Below, one piece after another: positions 53,110 to 62,097 of a stretch of 64,000 nt of DNA. Within the stretch, counting starts at the first letter, position 1. Each line of letters opens with the position of its first letter. Source of the DNA: Bacillota bacterium (GTDB lineage: Bacteria > Bacillota > Clostridia > Lachnospirales > Lachnospiraceae); assembly GCA_023392535.1 (NCBI GenBank), contig JAEVYY010000015.1, positions 30,241-94,240 of the forward strand. Direction: 5' to 3'. The notes beneath the pieces are model-generated. The model was given only the letters and a program-made list of their open reading frames with translations. It had not been told where the DNA came from and searched no databases. A program made the position numbers and the translations under genes.

Positions 53110-53790
53110 ATGAGTGTTAGAGATATGATAAAAAAATCAGTTTTGGAATCAGATATGTATAATCAGGCAATATCGATCAGTACAATTCTTACGATTATGG
53201 TAGATCTTGCAGTGGCATTATTAATGGGACTAATTATTTATTATGTATATAAAAAATTCTATCAGGGGGTTATTTATAGCAGGACTTTTGCTATGACTTT
53301 GGTGGGAATGTGTGTATTGACATGTATGGTGACATTGGCGATTAGTACCAATGTGGTTATTTCCTTAGGTATGGTTGGTGCACTGTCAATCGTTAGATAT
53401 AGGACAGCAGTAAAAGAACCATTAGATCTGCTGTATCTGTTTTGGGCGATTACGACTGGTATAACAGTGGGTGCCAGTATGTATATACTGGCAATTTGTA
53501 CGGCGATTATCATGATTTGTTTAATCGCACTATTCAATGCCAGAGTGATGAATATGAAATCCTATGTAATGATTGTACATAGCACGGGAGAGTGTGATAA
53601 AGAAATTAAGAATTATTTGAGAAATGTTCGACATTCTTTAAAATCAAAAGTATTAAGGAGTGAGTCTGCTGAGATTACGTGGCAGTTAACTTGTAGAGAA
53701 GGAGAAACAGATTTTGTGAACGAAATTCGTACCATTGAAAAAGTAAAAGATGTAACATTGGTTCAATATTCAGGAGAATACCACGGTTAA
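53110..53790 (+). CDS. DUF4956 family membrane protein
   Basis: The 226-aa protein has three or four hydrophobic helices in residues ~25-145 and a soluble C-terminal domain. VVISLGMVGALSIVRYRTAVKEP is the highly conserved DUF4956 signature. The function is unknown; the family is recurrently adjacent to VTC-type and CotH genes. ATG 53110 follows GGAGG; the upstream TTG at 53089 lacks support. Confidence 0.88.
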   Translation: MSVRDMIKKSVLESDMYNQAISISTILTIMVDLAVALLMGLIIYYVYKKFYQGVIYSRTFAMTLVGMCVLTCMVTLAISTNVVISLGMVGALSIVRYRTAVKEPLDLLYLFWAITTGITVGASMYILAICTAIIMICLIALFNARVMNMKSYVMIVHSTGECDKEIKNYLRNVRHSLKSKVLRSESAEITWQLTCREGETDFVNEIRTIEKVKDVTLVQYSGEYHG

Positions 53791-53857
53791 AATGAATAAT
53801 GAATATAACAATAAAAGATAAGTTTTCCGTTTATTAGTAATGATAGTAAAGCTATTT

Positions 53858-53863
53858 TATAAT
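53858..53863 (+). promoter_or_regulatory. TATAAT box overlapping the first ATG of the second CotH gene
   Basis: A perfect TATAAT overlaps the ATG at 53862; an imperfect TTAGTA lies 18 bp upstream at 53834. If this is a real -10 element, transcripts would begin near 53870, after that ATG. Confidence 0.3.
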
Positions 53864-56288
53864 GAGGAATAAAAGGAAAGAGGTTTTTGTTATTAAAACA
53901 AAAGAGATACATTTAACTATTTTACTACTTTCCTGCCTGAATCTGCTGTTACAATTTTTAATTCTTTTTAAATTGGATTTAGATGGATTTCATTTTAAGA
54001 AAATTGTACTGGAATTTTCTGAGGAAAGTGGATTTTATCAGGAAGATATTGAGGTTGCGGCAACCACCTTATCGAAAAATATTACGATTTATTATTCCTT
54101 GGACGGCTCCAGACCGGATAGTGGGGATAAAGAACATACATTTGTTTATGAAAATCCCATATCTCTGGAGGTGTGTGATGACAAGATAGATGCTATTGTT
54201 ATAAAATTTATAGGATATGATGAAAAAGGGCATAAATCGGATGTATATACGAATACCTATTTTATGGGTAAATATGTGAAAAACAGGTTTGATACATTAG
54301 TAATCAGTCTGTCGACTGATTCTGATTATTTATATGGTTATGAAAATGGCATCTTTGTTGAGGGCAAGTTGCGGGATGATTATATTGCCGAACATCCGGA
54401 CGAAGAACTAAAATACAGTGCACCGGCAAATTATAATCTCCGTGGGAAAGAAAGCGAAAGACCTGTACATATTGAGGTTTTTGAATCAGATGGTATGCGT
54501 GTAATCTCTCAGGACGGAGGAATCAGGACGTCGGGTAATTTTACCAGAACCTCGGAGCAAAAATCGTTTAAGTTATATGCGCGGAATAAGTATGACAGGC
54601 AGAATAAATTTATGTATCCATTCTTTATGGATGGATATTCGCAGGTCGATGGTGTGGTTGCTACAAGTTATGATTGTATAAAAGCAAGAAATACCGGAAA
54701 TGACCGCCTGGAGGCCTTTATCAGAGATGAATTGGCTATGCGTCTGGGAGAACAGGCTGGTATGCAGGATATACAATGTGTAAGACCGGTCAGTGTGTTT
54801 ATCAATGGTGCCTATAATGGCTGCTACTGGCTACATAGTAATTATGATGAAGCTTATTTTAAAAACAGATATGGTACCTATAAGGGTAATATGGTCGTGA
54901 TTGGTAGTGGTGAAATGGAGATGGAGACGGATACAAGAGATGATCTATCGAACCAATATGCGGCCGAATATACAGAAATCTATAACAAGTATAGCGAACT
55001 GGATTTGACACGGGATGCTAATTTTAAAGAATTGGAAAAACAAATAGATATTGATAATTATTTGCAGTATTATGCAATTGAAATCCTTATGGCAAATCAG
55101 GACTGGCCTTATAACAATCAAAAAGCGTATCGGTATGTGGATGCAGGTGAAGGCAAATATCAAGCAGATTCGATATTTGATGGCAGATACCGATATCTTT
55201 TATATGATGTGGATACCTCTATGGGACATGGTTATATTGCGGATAATATAGATAGTGGAAAGAGTTTTGAGATTTTGCAGAATTGTCTGGATCCGGAGAA
55301 AAATTATGCACCTTTATTTGCGGCATTAATGAGCAGAGAAGATTGCAGACAACAATTTGTCCTGAATTTGTGTGATTTCATGAATGGAGCGCTATCCTAC
55401 GAAAATGTATGCAGAACACTGGATGCCATGCATCAGGAACGTGAAAATGAGATGGTCGCTTATATCAGAGAGAGCGAAGAAAATGTTGCGCTGACTAAGA
55501 TATCTGATTATTATACGAATATGCAGATGGATTGTATCAAAGCATGGGCAAAAGTAACGCCATTAGACATGCGTTCTAAATTGCAAGAACTTTGGAATTT
55601 GGGAGAACAGTACGAATTAACGCTCTTTCTATCAGACGATGTTTATGCGAAAGTAAACTCGGTTTCTGTGGATGAAGAAGGATTCCAGGGCGTTTATTTT
55701 ACGGATAGTAAAGTAAGGATAACAGCGGTGGTACCACAGGGAAAAAGATTTGCGTATTGGAGAATAAACGGGGAAAAATATTGGGATCAAACGCTGGAAA
55801 TAAAACCTGAGATGATTCATAATGGTAAAATATATGTTAGCTTATATGCAACAGATGATGAGAAGGCTGGGTTGGATTTGTATTCTGTTTGCGCAAAAGG
55901 TGAAAGTGACTATTTTGTTATAAAAAATAATACCTGTCATGTAATTGATACAAAGGGTTATTATGTAAAAGATAAAGATAAACCATCGCATGTATATTAT
56001 TTGCCTCAAGCCTTGGTAGAACCAGGCGCTAGTATAAGAATAAATTGCCAGAACTGTATGGAAGATCAGGTGCCTTATTTTATGCAAGTGGGATTTTCTC
56101 TATCGGAAGGAGAACATCTGACACTTGGCCTGGAGACAAATGGAGATCTGGATGTGGTGGAGATACCAAGCCTTGGAATCGATGGTGGCATTTATTGCAA
56201 GGATTACCGAACAGGAAAGTGGAAGGAAAGGGGAATGATGGTTACAAGGAGTATTTTAGTAGATAATATAGATCGTCCATATAGATAA
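53862..56288 (+). CDS. CotH kinase-like exported protein (2), multidomain
   Basis: The 808-aa protein has an N-terminal membrane helix (about residues 17-36). A chitobiase/FN3-like region follows (ITIYYSLDGSRPDSG, ~50-125), then a CotH domain (~145-580; IRTSGNFTRTSEQKSFKLYAR, LLYDVDTSMG). A C-terminal segment (~680-760; DTKGYYVKDKD, QALVEPGASIRI) resembles a lamin-tail domain. It would be an extracytoplasmic kinase or transferase with binding modules. The start is uncertain: ATG 53862 lies in a TATAAT box and has no ribosome site, while AAAGGAAAGAGG (53871-53882) precedes an ATT at 53892. Confidence 0.8.
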   Translation: MRNKRKEVFVIKTKEIHLTILLLSCLNLLLQFLILFKLDLDGFHFKKIVLEFSEESGFYQEDIEVAATTLSKNITIYYSLDGSRPDSGDKEHTFVYENPISLEVCDDKIDAIVIKFIGYDEKGHKSDVYTNTYFMGKYVKNRFDTLVISLSTDSDYLYGYENGIFVEGKLRDDYIAEHPDEELKYSAPANYNLRGKESERPVHIEVFESDGMRVISQDGGIRTSGNFTRTSEQKSFKLYARNKYDRQNKFMYPFFMDGYSQVDGVVATSYDCIKARNTGNDRLEAFIRDELAMRLGEQAGMQDIQCVRPVSVFINGAYNGCYWLHSNYDEAYFKNRYGTYKGNMVVIGSGEMEMETDTRDDLSNQYAAEYTEIYNKYSELDLTRDANFKELEKQIDIDNYLQYYAIEILMANQDWPYNNQKAYRYVDAGEGKYQADSIFDGRYRYLLYDVDTSMGHGYIADNIDSGKSFEILQNCLDPEKNYAPLFAALMSREDCRQQFVLNLCDFMNGALSYENVCRTLDAMHQERENEMVAYIRESEENVALTKISDYYTNMQMDCIKAWAKVTPLDMRSKLQELWNLGEQYELTLFLSDDVYAKVNSVSVDEEGFQGVYFTDSKVRITAVVPQGKRFAYWRINGEKYWDQTLEIKPEMIHNGKIYVSLYATDDEKAGLDLYSVCAKGESDYFVIKNNTCHVIDTKGYYVKDKDKPSHVYYLPQALVEPGASIRINCQNCMEDQVPYFMQVGFSLSEGEHLTLGLETNGDLDVVEIPSLGIDGGIYCKDYRTGKWKERGMMVTRSILVDNIDRPYR

Positions 56289-56317
56289 ACCGTTGACTTA
56301 GACTTCAGATATTCTTT

Positions 56318-56347
56318 ATGGCGGTTTGGGCTTACTTGTGATATGCT
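56318..56347 (+). promoter_or_regulatory. Possible extended -10 promoter ahead of the first MBOAT gene
   Basis: TGA followed by TATGCT at 56342-56347 forms an extended -10 element; the -35 region is poor. The local sequence shares CTTACTTGT, GTGATA and TAAAGT with the region before the second MBOAT gene (59391-59440). Confidence 0.3.
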
Positions 56348-56386
56348 AAATAAAGTAAAAATACATTTGATAAAGGAACTTGTAAG

Positions 56387-57850
56387 ATGCTGTTTAATTC
56401 TTATATTTTTATATTTTTATTTTTACCGATTACATTAATTGGTTATTACTTTTTTAATTCATATAAAAAATTTGAGATGGGTAAGCTATGGCTTACCCTT
56501 ATGTCGTTATGGTTCTACGGATACTTTAACCCAAGTTATTTGTTGATTATGCTCGCTAGTATTGTGATTAATTATACCTTATATTTAGGTATTCTGCATG
56601 TAAAGGACAAGCTTAATTACAGGAAAGCGATTATGATGACAGGAGTATTCATTAACGTTGGACTGATTTTTTATTATAAATATTATGATTTCTATATAGA
56701 GAATATCAATCAATTATTTGGAATGAATTATACGCTAAAGCATATACTGCTTCCTTTGGGAATCAGTTTTTTCACTTTTCAACAGATATCCTTCCTGATA
56801 GATTCCTATAGAGGACAGACGGGCAACTATTCTTTTTTGGATTATGCACTATTTGTTACGTTCTTTCCACAATTGATTGCTGGACCAATTGTGACTCATA
56901 AAGAAATGATTCCACAATTTCAGGACGAAGGTAGAAAATCCATTGATTGGGTATTGTGTGCGAAGGGGTTGTTTATATTTACCCTCGGTTTGTGTAAAAA
57001 GGTTATTTTTGCAGATACCTTTGGTAAAGGAGTAGAATGGGGATATTTGAATATTTCAGCGTTGGATTCTACAAATACCATCCTTGTTATGCTTTTTTAT
57101 GCAATGCAGCTTTATTTTGATTTTAGCGGTTACTGTGATATGGCGATAGGAATTGGATATTTTTTTCATATTGAGATACCGATCAATTTTAATTCTCCTT
57201 ATAAAGCAGTTGATTTGATTGATTTCTGGAAAAGATGGCATATTACCCTGAACCGATTTATGACGCAATATGTTTATATTCCCTTAGGTGGAAACAGGAA
57301 AGGTGTAATCCGTACTTATTTTAATTTATTTGCTATATTTATAGTAAGTGGTATCTGGCACGGAGCAGGATGGACCTATATCGTGTGGGGAACCATGCAT
57401 GGTATCGTTTATGTGCTTAATAGGATCTGCCTTAAATGGATACGTAAGATTCCGCATATCTTAAGCGGTTTTGTTACCTTTCTGTTTTTTAATATTTCAA
57501 TTGTATACTTTAGAGCGGAATCTGTCACACAGGCCAATCAGATGATGACACGCCTCCTTAGAGGAGGCTTTGGGGCTATTAATCTGAAATTAGCTGAGTT
57601 ATTGAATCTGGACGAATTCTGGTATATACTGAAGATCTTACATTTGGATCATGGAACCTACAGTAAAGCCTATGTCTGTATTCTTCTTTTATCAGTATCA
57701 TTATTCCTGGTATTTTGGGGCAAAAATGTAAATGAATTGGCAGAAGGCTTCATACCAAAACGGTGGAATACAATTGCCATTGCTGGAATCTTTGTATGGT
57801 GCGTCATTTCACTTTCTGGTGTCAGCACCTTCTTGTATTTTAATTTTTAA
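56387..57850 (+). CDS. MBOAT family O-acyltransferase (1)
   Basis: The 487-aa polytopic protein begins MLFNSYIFIFLFLPITLIGY, has LDFSGYCDMAIGIGYFF and WKRWHITLNRFMTQY in the middle and SGIWHGAGWTYIVWG, whose histidine is the catalytic residue of MBOAT enzymes. It resembles AlgI/DltB-type transferases that move an acyl group across the membrane to a glycan. An SGNH protein encoded 4 bp downstream is the expected partner. ATG 56387 follows AAAGGAAC. Confidence 0.92.
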   Translation: MLFNSYIFIFLFLPITLIGYYFFNSYKKFEMGKLWLTLMSLWFYGYFNPSYLLIMLASIVINYTLYLGILHVKDKLNYRKAIMMTGVFINVGLIFYYKYYDFYIENINQLFGMNYTLKHILLPLGISFFTFQQISFLIDSYRGQTGNYSFLDYALFVTFFPQLIAGPIVTHKEMIPQFQDEGRKSIDWVLCAKGLFIFTLGLCKKVIFADTFGKGVEWGYLNISALDSTNTILVMLFYAMQLYFDFSGYCDMAIGIGYFFHIEIPINFNSPYKAVDLIDFWKRWHITLNRFMTQYVYIPLGGNRKGVIRTYFNLFAIFIVSGIWHGAGWTYIVWGTMHGIVYVLNRICLKWIRKIPHILSGFVTFLFFNISIVYFRAESVTQANQMMTRLLRGGFGAINLKLAELLNLDEFWYILKILHLDHGTYSKAYVCILLLSVSLFLVFWGKNVNELAEGFIPKRWNTIAIAGIFVWCVISLSGVSTFLYFNF

Positions 57851-57853
57851 CAA

Positions 57854-58972
57854 ATGTGCATAATGAATAGGAAAGAAGAGAAAAATGTGTATAAAGTAGA
57901 AAGTATGGATCAAAAATATAAAAAGTGGTTTATCCGTGTTGTTATGATAGCAATGACAGCTTTTTTACTGTTCACCGGGTTAGTGGTATATGTGGATCCT
58001 TTTTTTCAGTATCATAAACCATTGGAACGTTTTCCTTATTTGATTGATAATCAATTGAGTCAGAATCCGGGAATGGCTAAGAATTGGGAATATGACAGTG
58101 TAATTCTGGGTTCTTCCATGACAGTGAATTTTAATACGGACTGGTTTTCAGAAATACTGGATCTGAAGACAGCCAAGCTAAGTTTTAATGGAGCACATCC
58201 GAAAGATCAATCGAATATCATGGATATTATATTTAAGAGTCCAAATCATGTAAAAACAGTTTTTCTGGGAATTGATATCCCTGCATATTCCAGCGATGTG
58301 GAAGCGACAAAATATCCAATACCTGAGTATTTGTATGATGAAAATTATATAAATGATATTTATTACGTTTTAAATAAAGATGTATTACTAAATTATATCT
58401 TACGTGCCGTGGCAGATCCAAAGGACAAGACAGCCATACCTACTATGTATGCATTGTGGTGGACGGATGAGTACTTTAATAAACAATATGTCCTTCAATA
58501 TTATGAGCCTCCTAAGATCGTGACCAAAGAGGCACCTGAAGAAACATACCTGGAACGGGTCAAAGATAATCTGGATATAAATATCTGTCCTTATATAGAA
58601 GCGAATCCCGACACGGAATTTGTAGTATTTTATCCGCCCTATAGTATTCTTTATTGGTATGGGATCAATCGTGAAAATAAATTAAATGCAACGTTAGCGG
58701 AATTTCAATATGTATCGGAGCGACTGCTACCATATAATAATGTCAGAATCTTTAATTTTCAGGATCAGGAAGAGATCATAACAGATTTAAATAATTATGC
58801 AGATTATGACCATTATCATGGAGACATTAATCGCTTCATGGTTAATTGCTTTGCAGACGGTACTTGTGAACTAACAAAGAAAAATCTGTCTGATAGTCTG
58901 GAAGCAATGAGAATACTTGCTGTAAATTATGATTATGATTCTATTTTTGAGGGAGAGCAAAATGGAGATTAA
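57854..58972 (+). CDS. SGNH-like membrane-anchored partner of the MBOAT (1)
   Basis: The 372-aa protein has one helix near residues 28-48, after which it would lie outside. SVILGSSMTVNF (catalytic-serine block), FNGAHP and YADYDHYHGDINRFM (late Asp/His pair) match the SGNH-hydrolase-like partners of MBOAT enzymes, which complete acyl transfer to the glycan as AlgX or PatB do. The ATG at 57854 has no ribosome site; GTG 57887 behind AGGAAAGAAGAG may be the true start (361 aa). Confidence 0.75.
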   Translation: MCIMNRKEEKNVYKVESMDQKYKKWFIRVVMIAMTAFLLFTGLVVYVDPFFQYHKPLERFPYLIDNQLSQNPGMAKNWEYDSVILGSSMTVNFNTDWFSEILDLKTAKLSFNGAHPKDQSNIMDIIFKSPNHVKTVFLGIDIPAYSSDVEATKYPIPEYLYDENYINDIYYVLNKDVLLNYILRAVADPKDKTAIPTMYALWWTDEYFNKQYVLQYYEPPKIVTKEAPEETYLERVKDNLDINICPYIEANPDTEFVVFYPPYSILYWYGINRENKLNATLAEFQYVSERLLPYNNVRIFNFQDQEEIITDLNNYADYDHYHGDINRFMVNCFADGTCELTKKNLSDSLEAMRILAVNYDYDSIFEGEQNGD

Positions 58973-59378
58973 AAAAATGGGAATAGATGAGATGAAGTTT
59001 CACCACATAGGGATTGCCACAGCAGATATAGAAAGCATGCAGGAATATTTGAAACGGATTATGAAGATTTCTAAGATAACAGATATTATATATGATGAGA
59101 AACAACAGGCATATTTGTGCATGGTAACTTTAACAGATAAAACACAAATTGAGTTAATCGCGGGACCCATGGTAGAAAAATTGGTAAAAAAACGCAACTT
59201 CTTATACCATACTTGTTATGAAGTAAAAGATTTGGAAAAGAAGATAGAATGTCTGATCCAGAATGGAGCTTTAGTCGTGTCAGAGCCTAAGGAAGCAGCC
59301 CTATTTGGATTAAGGAGAGTAGCATTTTTGGCAACTGAAATGGGGTTGTTAGAATTGGTGGAGAAAGATAGAGAATAG
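58962..59378 (+). CDS. VOC-family (glyoxalase-fold) protein
   Basis: The 138-aa protein has KFHHIGIATADIESMQEYL, the VOC strand-helix with its metal histidine. QIELIAGP (second metal glutamate), FLYHTCYEVKDLEKKI and a final GLLELVEK also fit. The arrangement resembles methylmalonyl-CoA epimerase and lactoylglutathione lyase relatives. Its place between MBOAT-SGNH cassettes hints at processing of an unusual acyl donor, but that is a guess. ATG 58962 follows GAGGGAGAG and overlaps the SGNH gene by 11 bp. Confidence 0.8.
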   Translation: MEIKKMGIDEMKFHHIGIATADIESMQEYLKRIMKISKITDIIYDEKQQAYLCMVTLTDKTQIELIAGPMVEKLVKKRNFLYHTCYEVKDLEKKIECLIQNGALVVSEPKEAALFGLRRVAFLATEMGLLELVEKDRE

Positions 59379-59395
59379 AACACTACGAGTCTTAC

Positions 59396-59424
59396 TTGTT
59401 AAAACAAAGTGTTTGTGATACGAT
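59396..59424 (+). promoter_or_regulatory. Predicted extended -10 promoter ahead of the second MBOAT gene
   Basis: TTGTTA at 59396-59401, a 17-bp spacer and TACGAT at 59419-59424 preceded by TGA (extended -10). Predicted start of transcription is near 59431, about 55 bp before the MBOAT ATG. Confidence 0.5.
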
Positions 59425-59486
59425 AAGTAAAGTTTTAATTGGATAAAGGGAAAATATGCTATTTTTTCCGTAGGAGGAGATAAGAG

Positions 59487-60959
59487 ATGTCTTTTGCATC
59501 GATACCATTTTTCATATTATTTGCCATTACATTTCTACTATATGGTATCTGTAAGAATATTCGGACACGTCATGTGATTTTATTAATTGTAAGCTACATT
59601 TTTTATGCGTATTGGGATGTTCGTTTTCTGGCATTAATGATCTTTCAGACGTTTATAAGTTATATCATTGCATGGAAAATTGACCAGGGACCGCAGAACA
59701 GAGAAAAATGGCAAAGAAGATATCTTATATTTGGTATAACAGTACTGTTATCATTATTAGGATTTTTTAAATATTTTAATTTTTTCCTTTCTTCCTTTAA
59801 CAGGGCATTTGGCCTTGGAGAAGCTACGTTACTCAAAATTATACTTCCAATCGGAATTTCTTTTTACACCTTTCAGGCGATCAGTTATCTGGTGGATGTC
59901 TATCGTGGAGAGGTTACGGCAAGAAAAAGTTTTTTGCAAATATCTTTATATATTTCTTTTTTTCCACAGCTTGTGGCGGGACCGATTGTGCGATCAACGG
60001 ATTTTTTGTATCAACTTGACGAAAACCATGATGTAAGTGTGCCACAGACTATGGAGGCGATACAGATATTTTTATTCGGATTGGTTAAAAAAATAGTGAT
60101 TGCTGACAGACTTGCGGTTGCAGTGGATACAGTATTTGCGACTCCGGCAGCCTATAATGCTCCTTCTTTAATCTTGGCAGTGCTTGCATATATGATACAA
60201 ATATATTGTGATTTTTCAGGTTACAGTGATATGGCAATCGGTACGGCAAAAGCATTTGGGTTTGAACTATGCCAGAACTTTAATCTGCCTTATTTATCGA
60301 AAGGCATACCGGAATTTTGGAGAAGATGGCATATTTCATGTGGCACCTGGTTTAGAGATTATCTGATGTATCCAATTCAAAAAAGTGAATGGATTCGATC
60401 AATAGCAGGGAAGCTAAAGGCTTCGGGTCATAAGAAAGCTTCCAGATTAGTACCATCTATTATCGGAGCATTGGTCGTGTGGTTTGCGACTGGTTTATGG
60501 CACGGTGCAGCATGGACCTTTGTTGCGTGGGGGATGTACTATGGATTTTTGCTAATTCTATCTATGATATTTGATAAGCCACTTCGTAAGATTTCTAAAA
60601 AAATTCATTTCGGAAATGGTGGAATCTATGATGTGATTCGCATGGTACGCACCAATATTCTGGTACTCATTGGATATGTGTTTTTCCGTTCGGATTCCTT
60701 TGCTACGGCATTTTTAATTTTGAAAAGAATTTTCACATGGGCTGAAGGTATTAATTATATTTTTGTATATTCTGTTGTTTATGTTATATTGGTCTTTGCT
60801 GCTCAAATTTATGCCTATGTTAAAAATAATCAAAATGGGTTTTACATCAATATGGATATGAGTAAGTTTTCCTCAAAATTAATTTTAAATATTGTATTAT
60901 TACTAGTGCTATCTTTTGCTTATTTTGGGGATACGGCATTTATCTATTTCCAATTTTAA
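59487..60959 (+). CDS. MBOAT family O-acyltransferase (2)
   Basis: The 490-aa polytopic protein has the same block order as the protein at 56387: FFKYFNFF, IYCDFSGYSDMAIGTAKAFGF, FWRRWHISCGTWFRDYLMYPI and ATGLWHGAAWTFVAWG with the catalytic histidine. It is slightly longer between the last two blocks. It should acylate an extracytoplasmic glycan together with the SGNH protein encoded next. ATG 59487 has TAGGAGGAGAT upstream. Confidence 0.93.
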   Translation: MSFASIPFFILFAITFLLYGICKNIRTRHVILLIVSYIFYAYWDVRFLALMIFQTFISYIIAWKIDQGPQNREKWQRRYLIFGITVLLSLLGFFKYFNFFLSSFNRAFGLGEATLLKIILPIGISFYTFQAISYLVDVYRGEVTARKSFLQISLYISFFPQLVAGPIVRSTDFLYQLDENHDVSVPQTMEAIQIFLFGLVKKIVIADRLAVAVDTVFATPAAYNAPSLILAVLAYMIQIYCDFSGYSDMAIGTAKAFGFELCQNFNLPYLSKGIPEFWRRWHISCGTWFRDYLMYPIQKSEWIRSIAGKLKASGHKKASRLVPSIIGALVVWFATGLWHGAAWTFVAWGMYYGFLLILSMIFDKPLRKISKKIHFGNGGIYDVIRMVRTNILVLIGYVFFRSDSFATAFLILKRIFTWAEGINYIFVYSVVYVILVFAAQIYAYVKNNQNGFYINMDMSKFSSKLILNIVLLLVLSFAYFGDTAFIYFQF

Positions 60960-60987
60960 TCATATACGAACAGGAGGTTGTACTTTT

Positions 60988-62076
60988 GTGGGAAAAAAAA
61001 GATATATAGTAAAACAAATCATAACTTATATCATTTCCTTTCTGATTGCTGTGATTTTCGTAAATGGATTGTTATACATGAATTACTGGCATCCGGAGAA
61101 ATATTTTGTTAGTAATTATTCTTCCGATGCCTTACACAAGCCGAATAGTATTTGTGTGGAAGGACGGGAAGGTTTTGCCATACTGCATACAGACAAAAAC
61201 GGATATTTTAATGAACAGGAATTGGATACAAACAGCAGTTATATTTTATGTTTGGGTTCTTCTGACACACAGGCAAAGAGTATCCCTAACAATATGAATT
61301 ATTGCCAGAGTCTGGAGCAAAAACTATCTGCAGATGGGATTCAGACGGATGTTTATAATGCAGGGATGGATGGGGCAGGATTGGATGAGGTACTCGGTCA
61401 TCTTCACGCATCTATGCAGAAATTTGATAGAGCAGAAATGCTTATTATAGAAATGTCTTGGTTTCCAGACGAATCGGAATTGCAAACAGGAATTCCAGAC
61501 GAATCGGAATATAGACCATTTGATTATAAACGATATCAGGAATCATTAGGAATTGTTTCAAAAGTTAAGAATAAAATATCTGCATACCCACTCCCAAGGA
61601 TTCTCAATAATCAACTTACAAAATTAAGTCAAAAAAAACAAAGAATTCCATTTGTAGCTTTCGCATTTGAGGTAGATCAAGTTGTCAGCGATGAAGAAGC
61701 TAAGTCCAATATAGTAGCAGACAATAGTTATCAGAAATTACTAAGGGATTCTGCTGAAAAGATAAGAAGAGAGGCAGGAACTAAGCCAGTAATACTTTTG
61801 TTTAGTACGAAAACGGTGTTGGAAGCAAGTGGAACACTTACGGATCCTGCTGATCCTGAAAAAATGAAATGGTTACAGGAAGCGTGTGAGGAGAATGACA
61901 TTCGATTTATCAATATGGCACCCATATATATTGAGTATTATAATCAGAATCATATACTGTATCGAGGATTTGCAAATACGAGTCCTGGTTCTGGACATCT
62001 GAATAAAGTGGGACATGCATTGATAGCTGAGCAATTATATAGTGTGATTCGGAAACAACAAATGATACAACAATAG
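60988..62076 (+). CDS. SGNH-like membrane-anchored partner of the MBOAT (2)
   Basis: The 362-aa protein has one N-terminal helix (about residues 9-28), then ILCLGSSDTQAK (catalytic serine), YNAGMDGAG and SGHLNKVGHALIAEQL. The last block carries the conserved histidine, but the aspartate usual three residues earlier is absent (GSGH). A tandem 10-residue repeat with PDESE twice lies near residue 165. The frame is open from 60916, but AGGAGG at 60972-60977 supports GTG 60988. Confidence 0.75.
   Translation: MGKKRYIVKQIITYIISFLIAVIFVNGLLYMNYWHPEKYFVSNYSSDALHKPNSICVEGREGFAILHTDKNGYFNEQELDTNSSYILCLGSSDTQAKSIPNNMNYCQSLEQKLSADGIQTDVYNAGMDGAGLDEVLGHLHASMQKFDRAEMLIIEMSWFPDESELQTGIPDESEYRPFDYKRYQESLGIVSKVKNKISAYPLPRILNNQLTKLSQKKQRIPFVAFAFEVDQVVSDEEAKSNIVADNSYQKLLRDSAEKIRREAGTKPVILLFSTKTVLEASGTLTDPADPEKMKWLQEACEENDIRFINMAPIYIEYYNQNHILYRGFANTSPGSGHLNKVGHALIAEQLYSVIRKQQMIQQ
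61463..61510 (+). repeat. Tandem 30-bp duplication inside the SGNH gene
   Basis: An identical 18-bp word (TTCCAGACGAATCGGAAT) occurs at 61463-61480 and 61493-61510, a 30-bp period that keeps the frame and repeats PDESE. It looks like a recent in-frame tandem duplication. Confidence 0.85.
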
Positions 62077-62097
62077 ATCTGATTACGAAAGCAAACG

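Noticed and set aside
56287..56327. AAACCG/CGGTTT inverted repeat as a terminator after the second CotH gene
   Set aside because: Only 6 bp of stem with a 29-nt loop and no following T-run.
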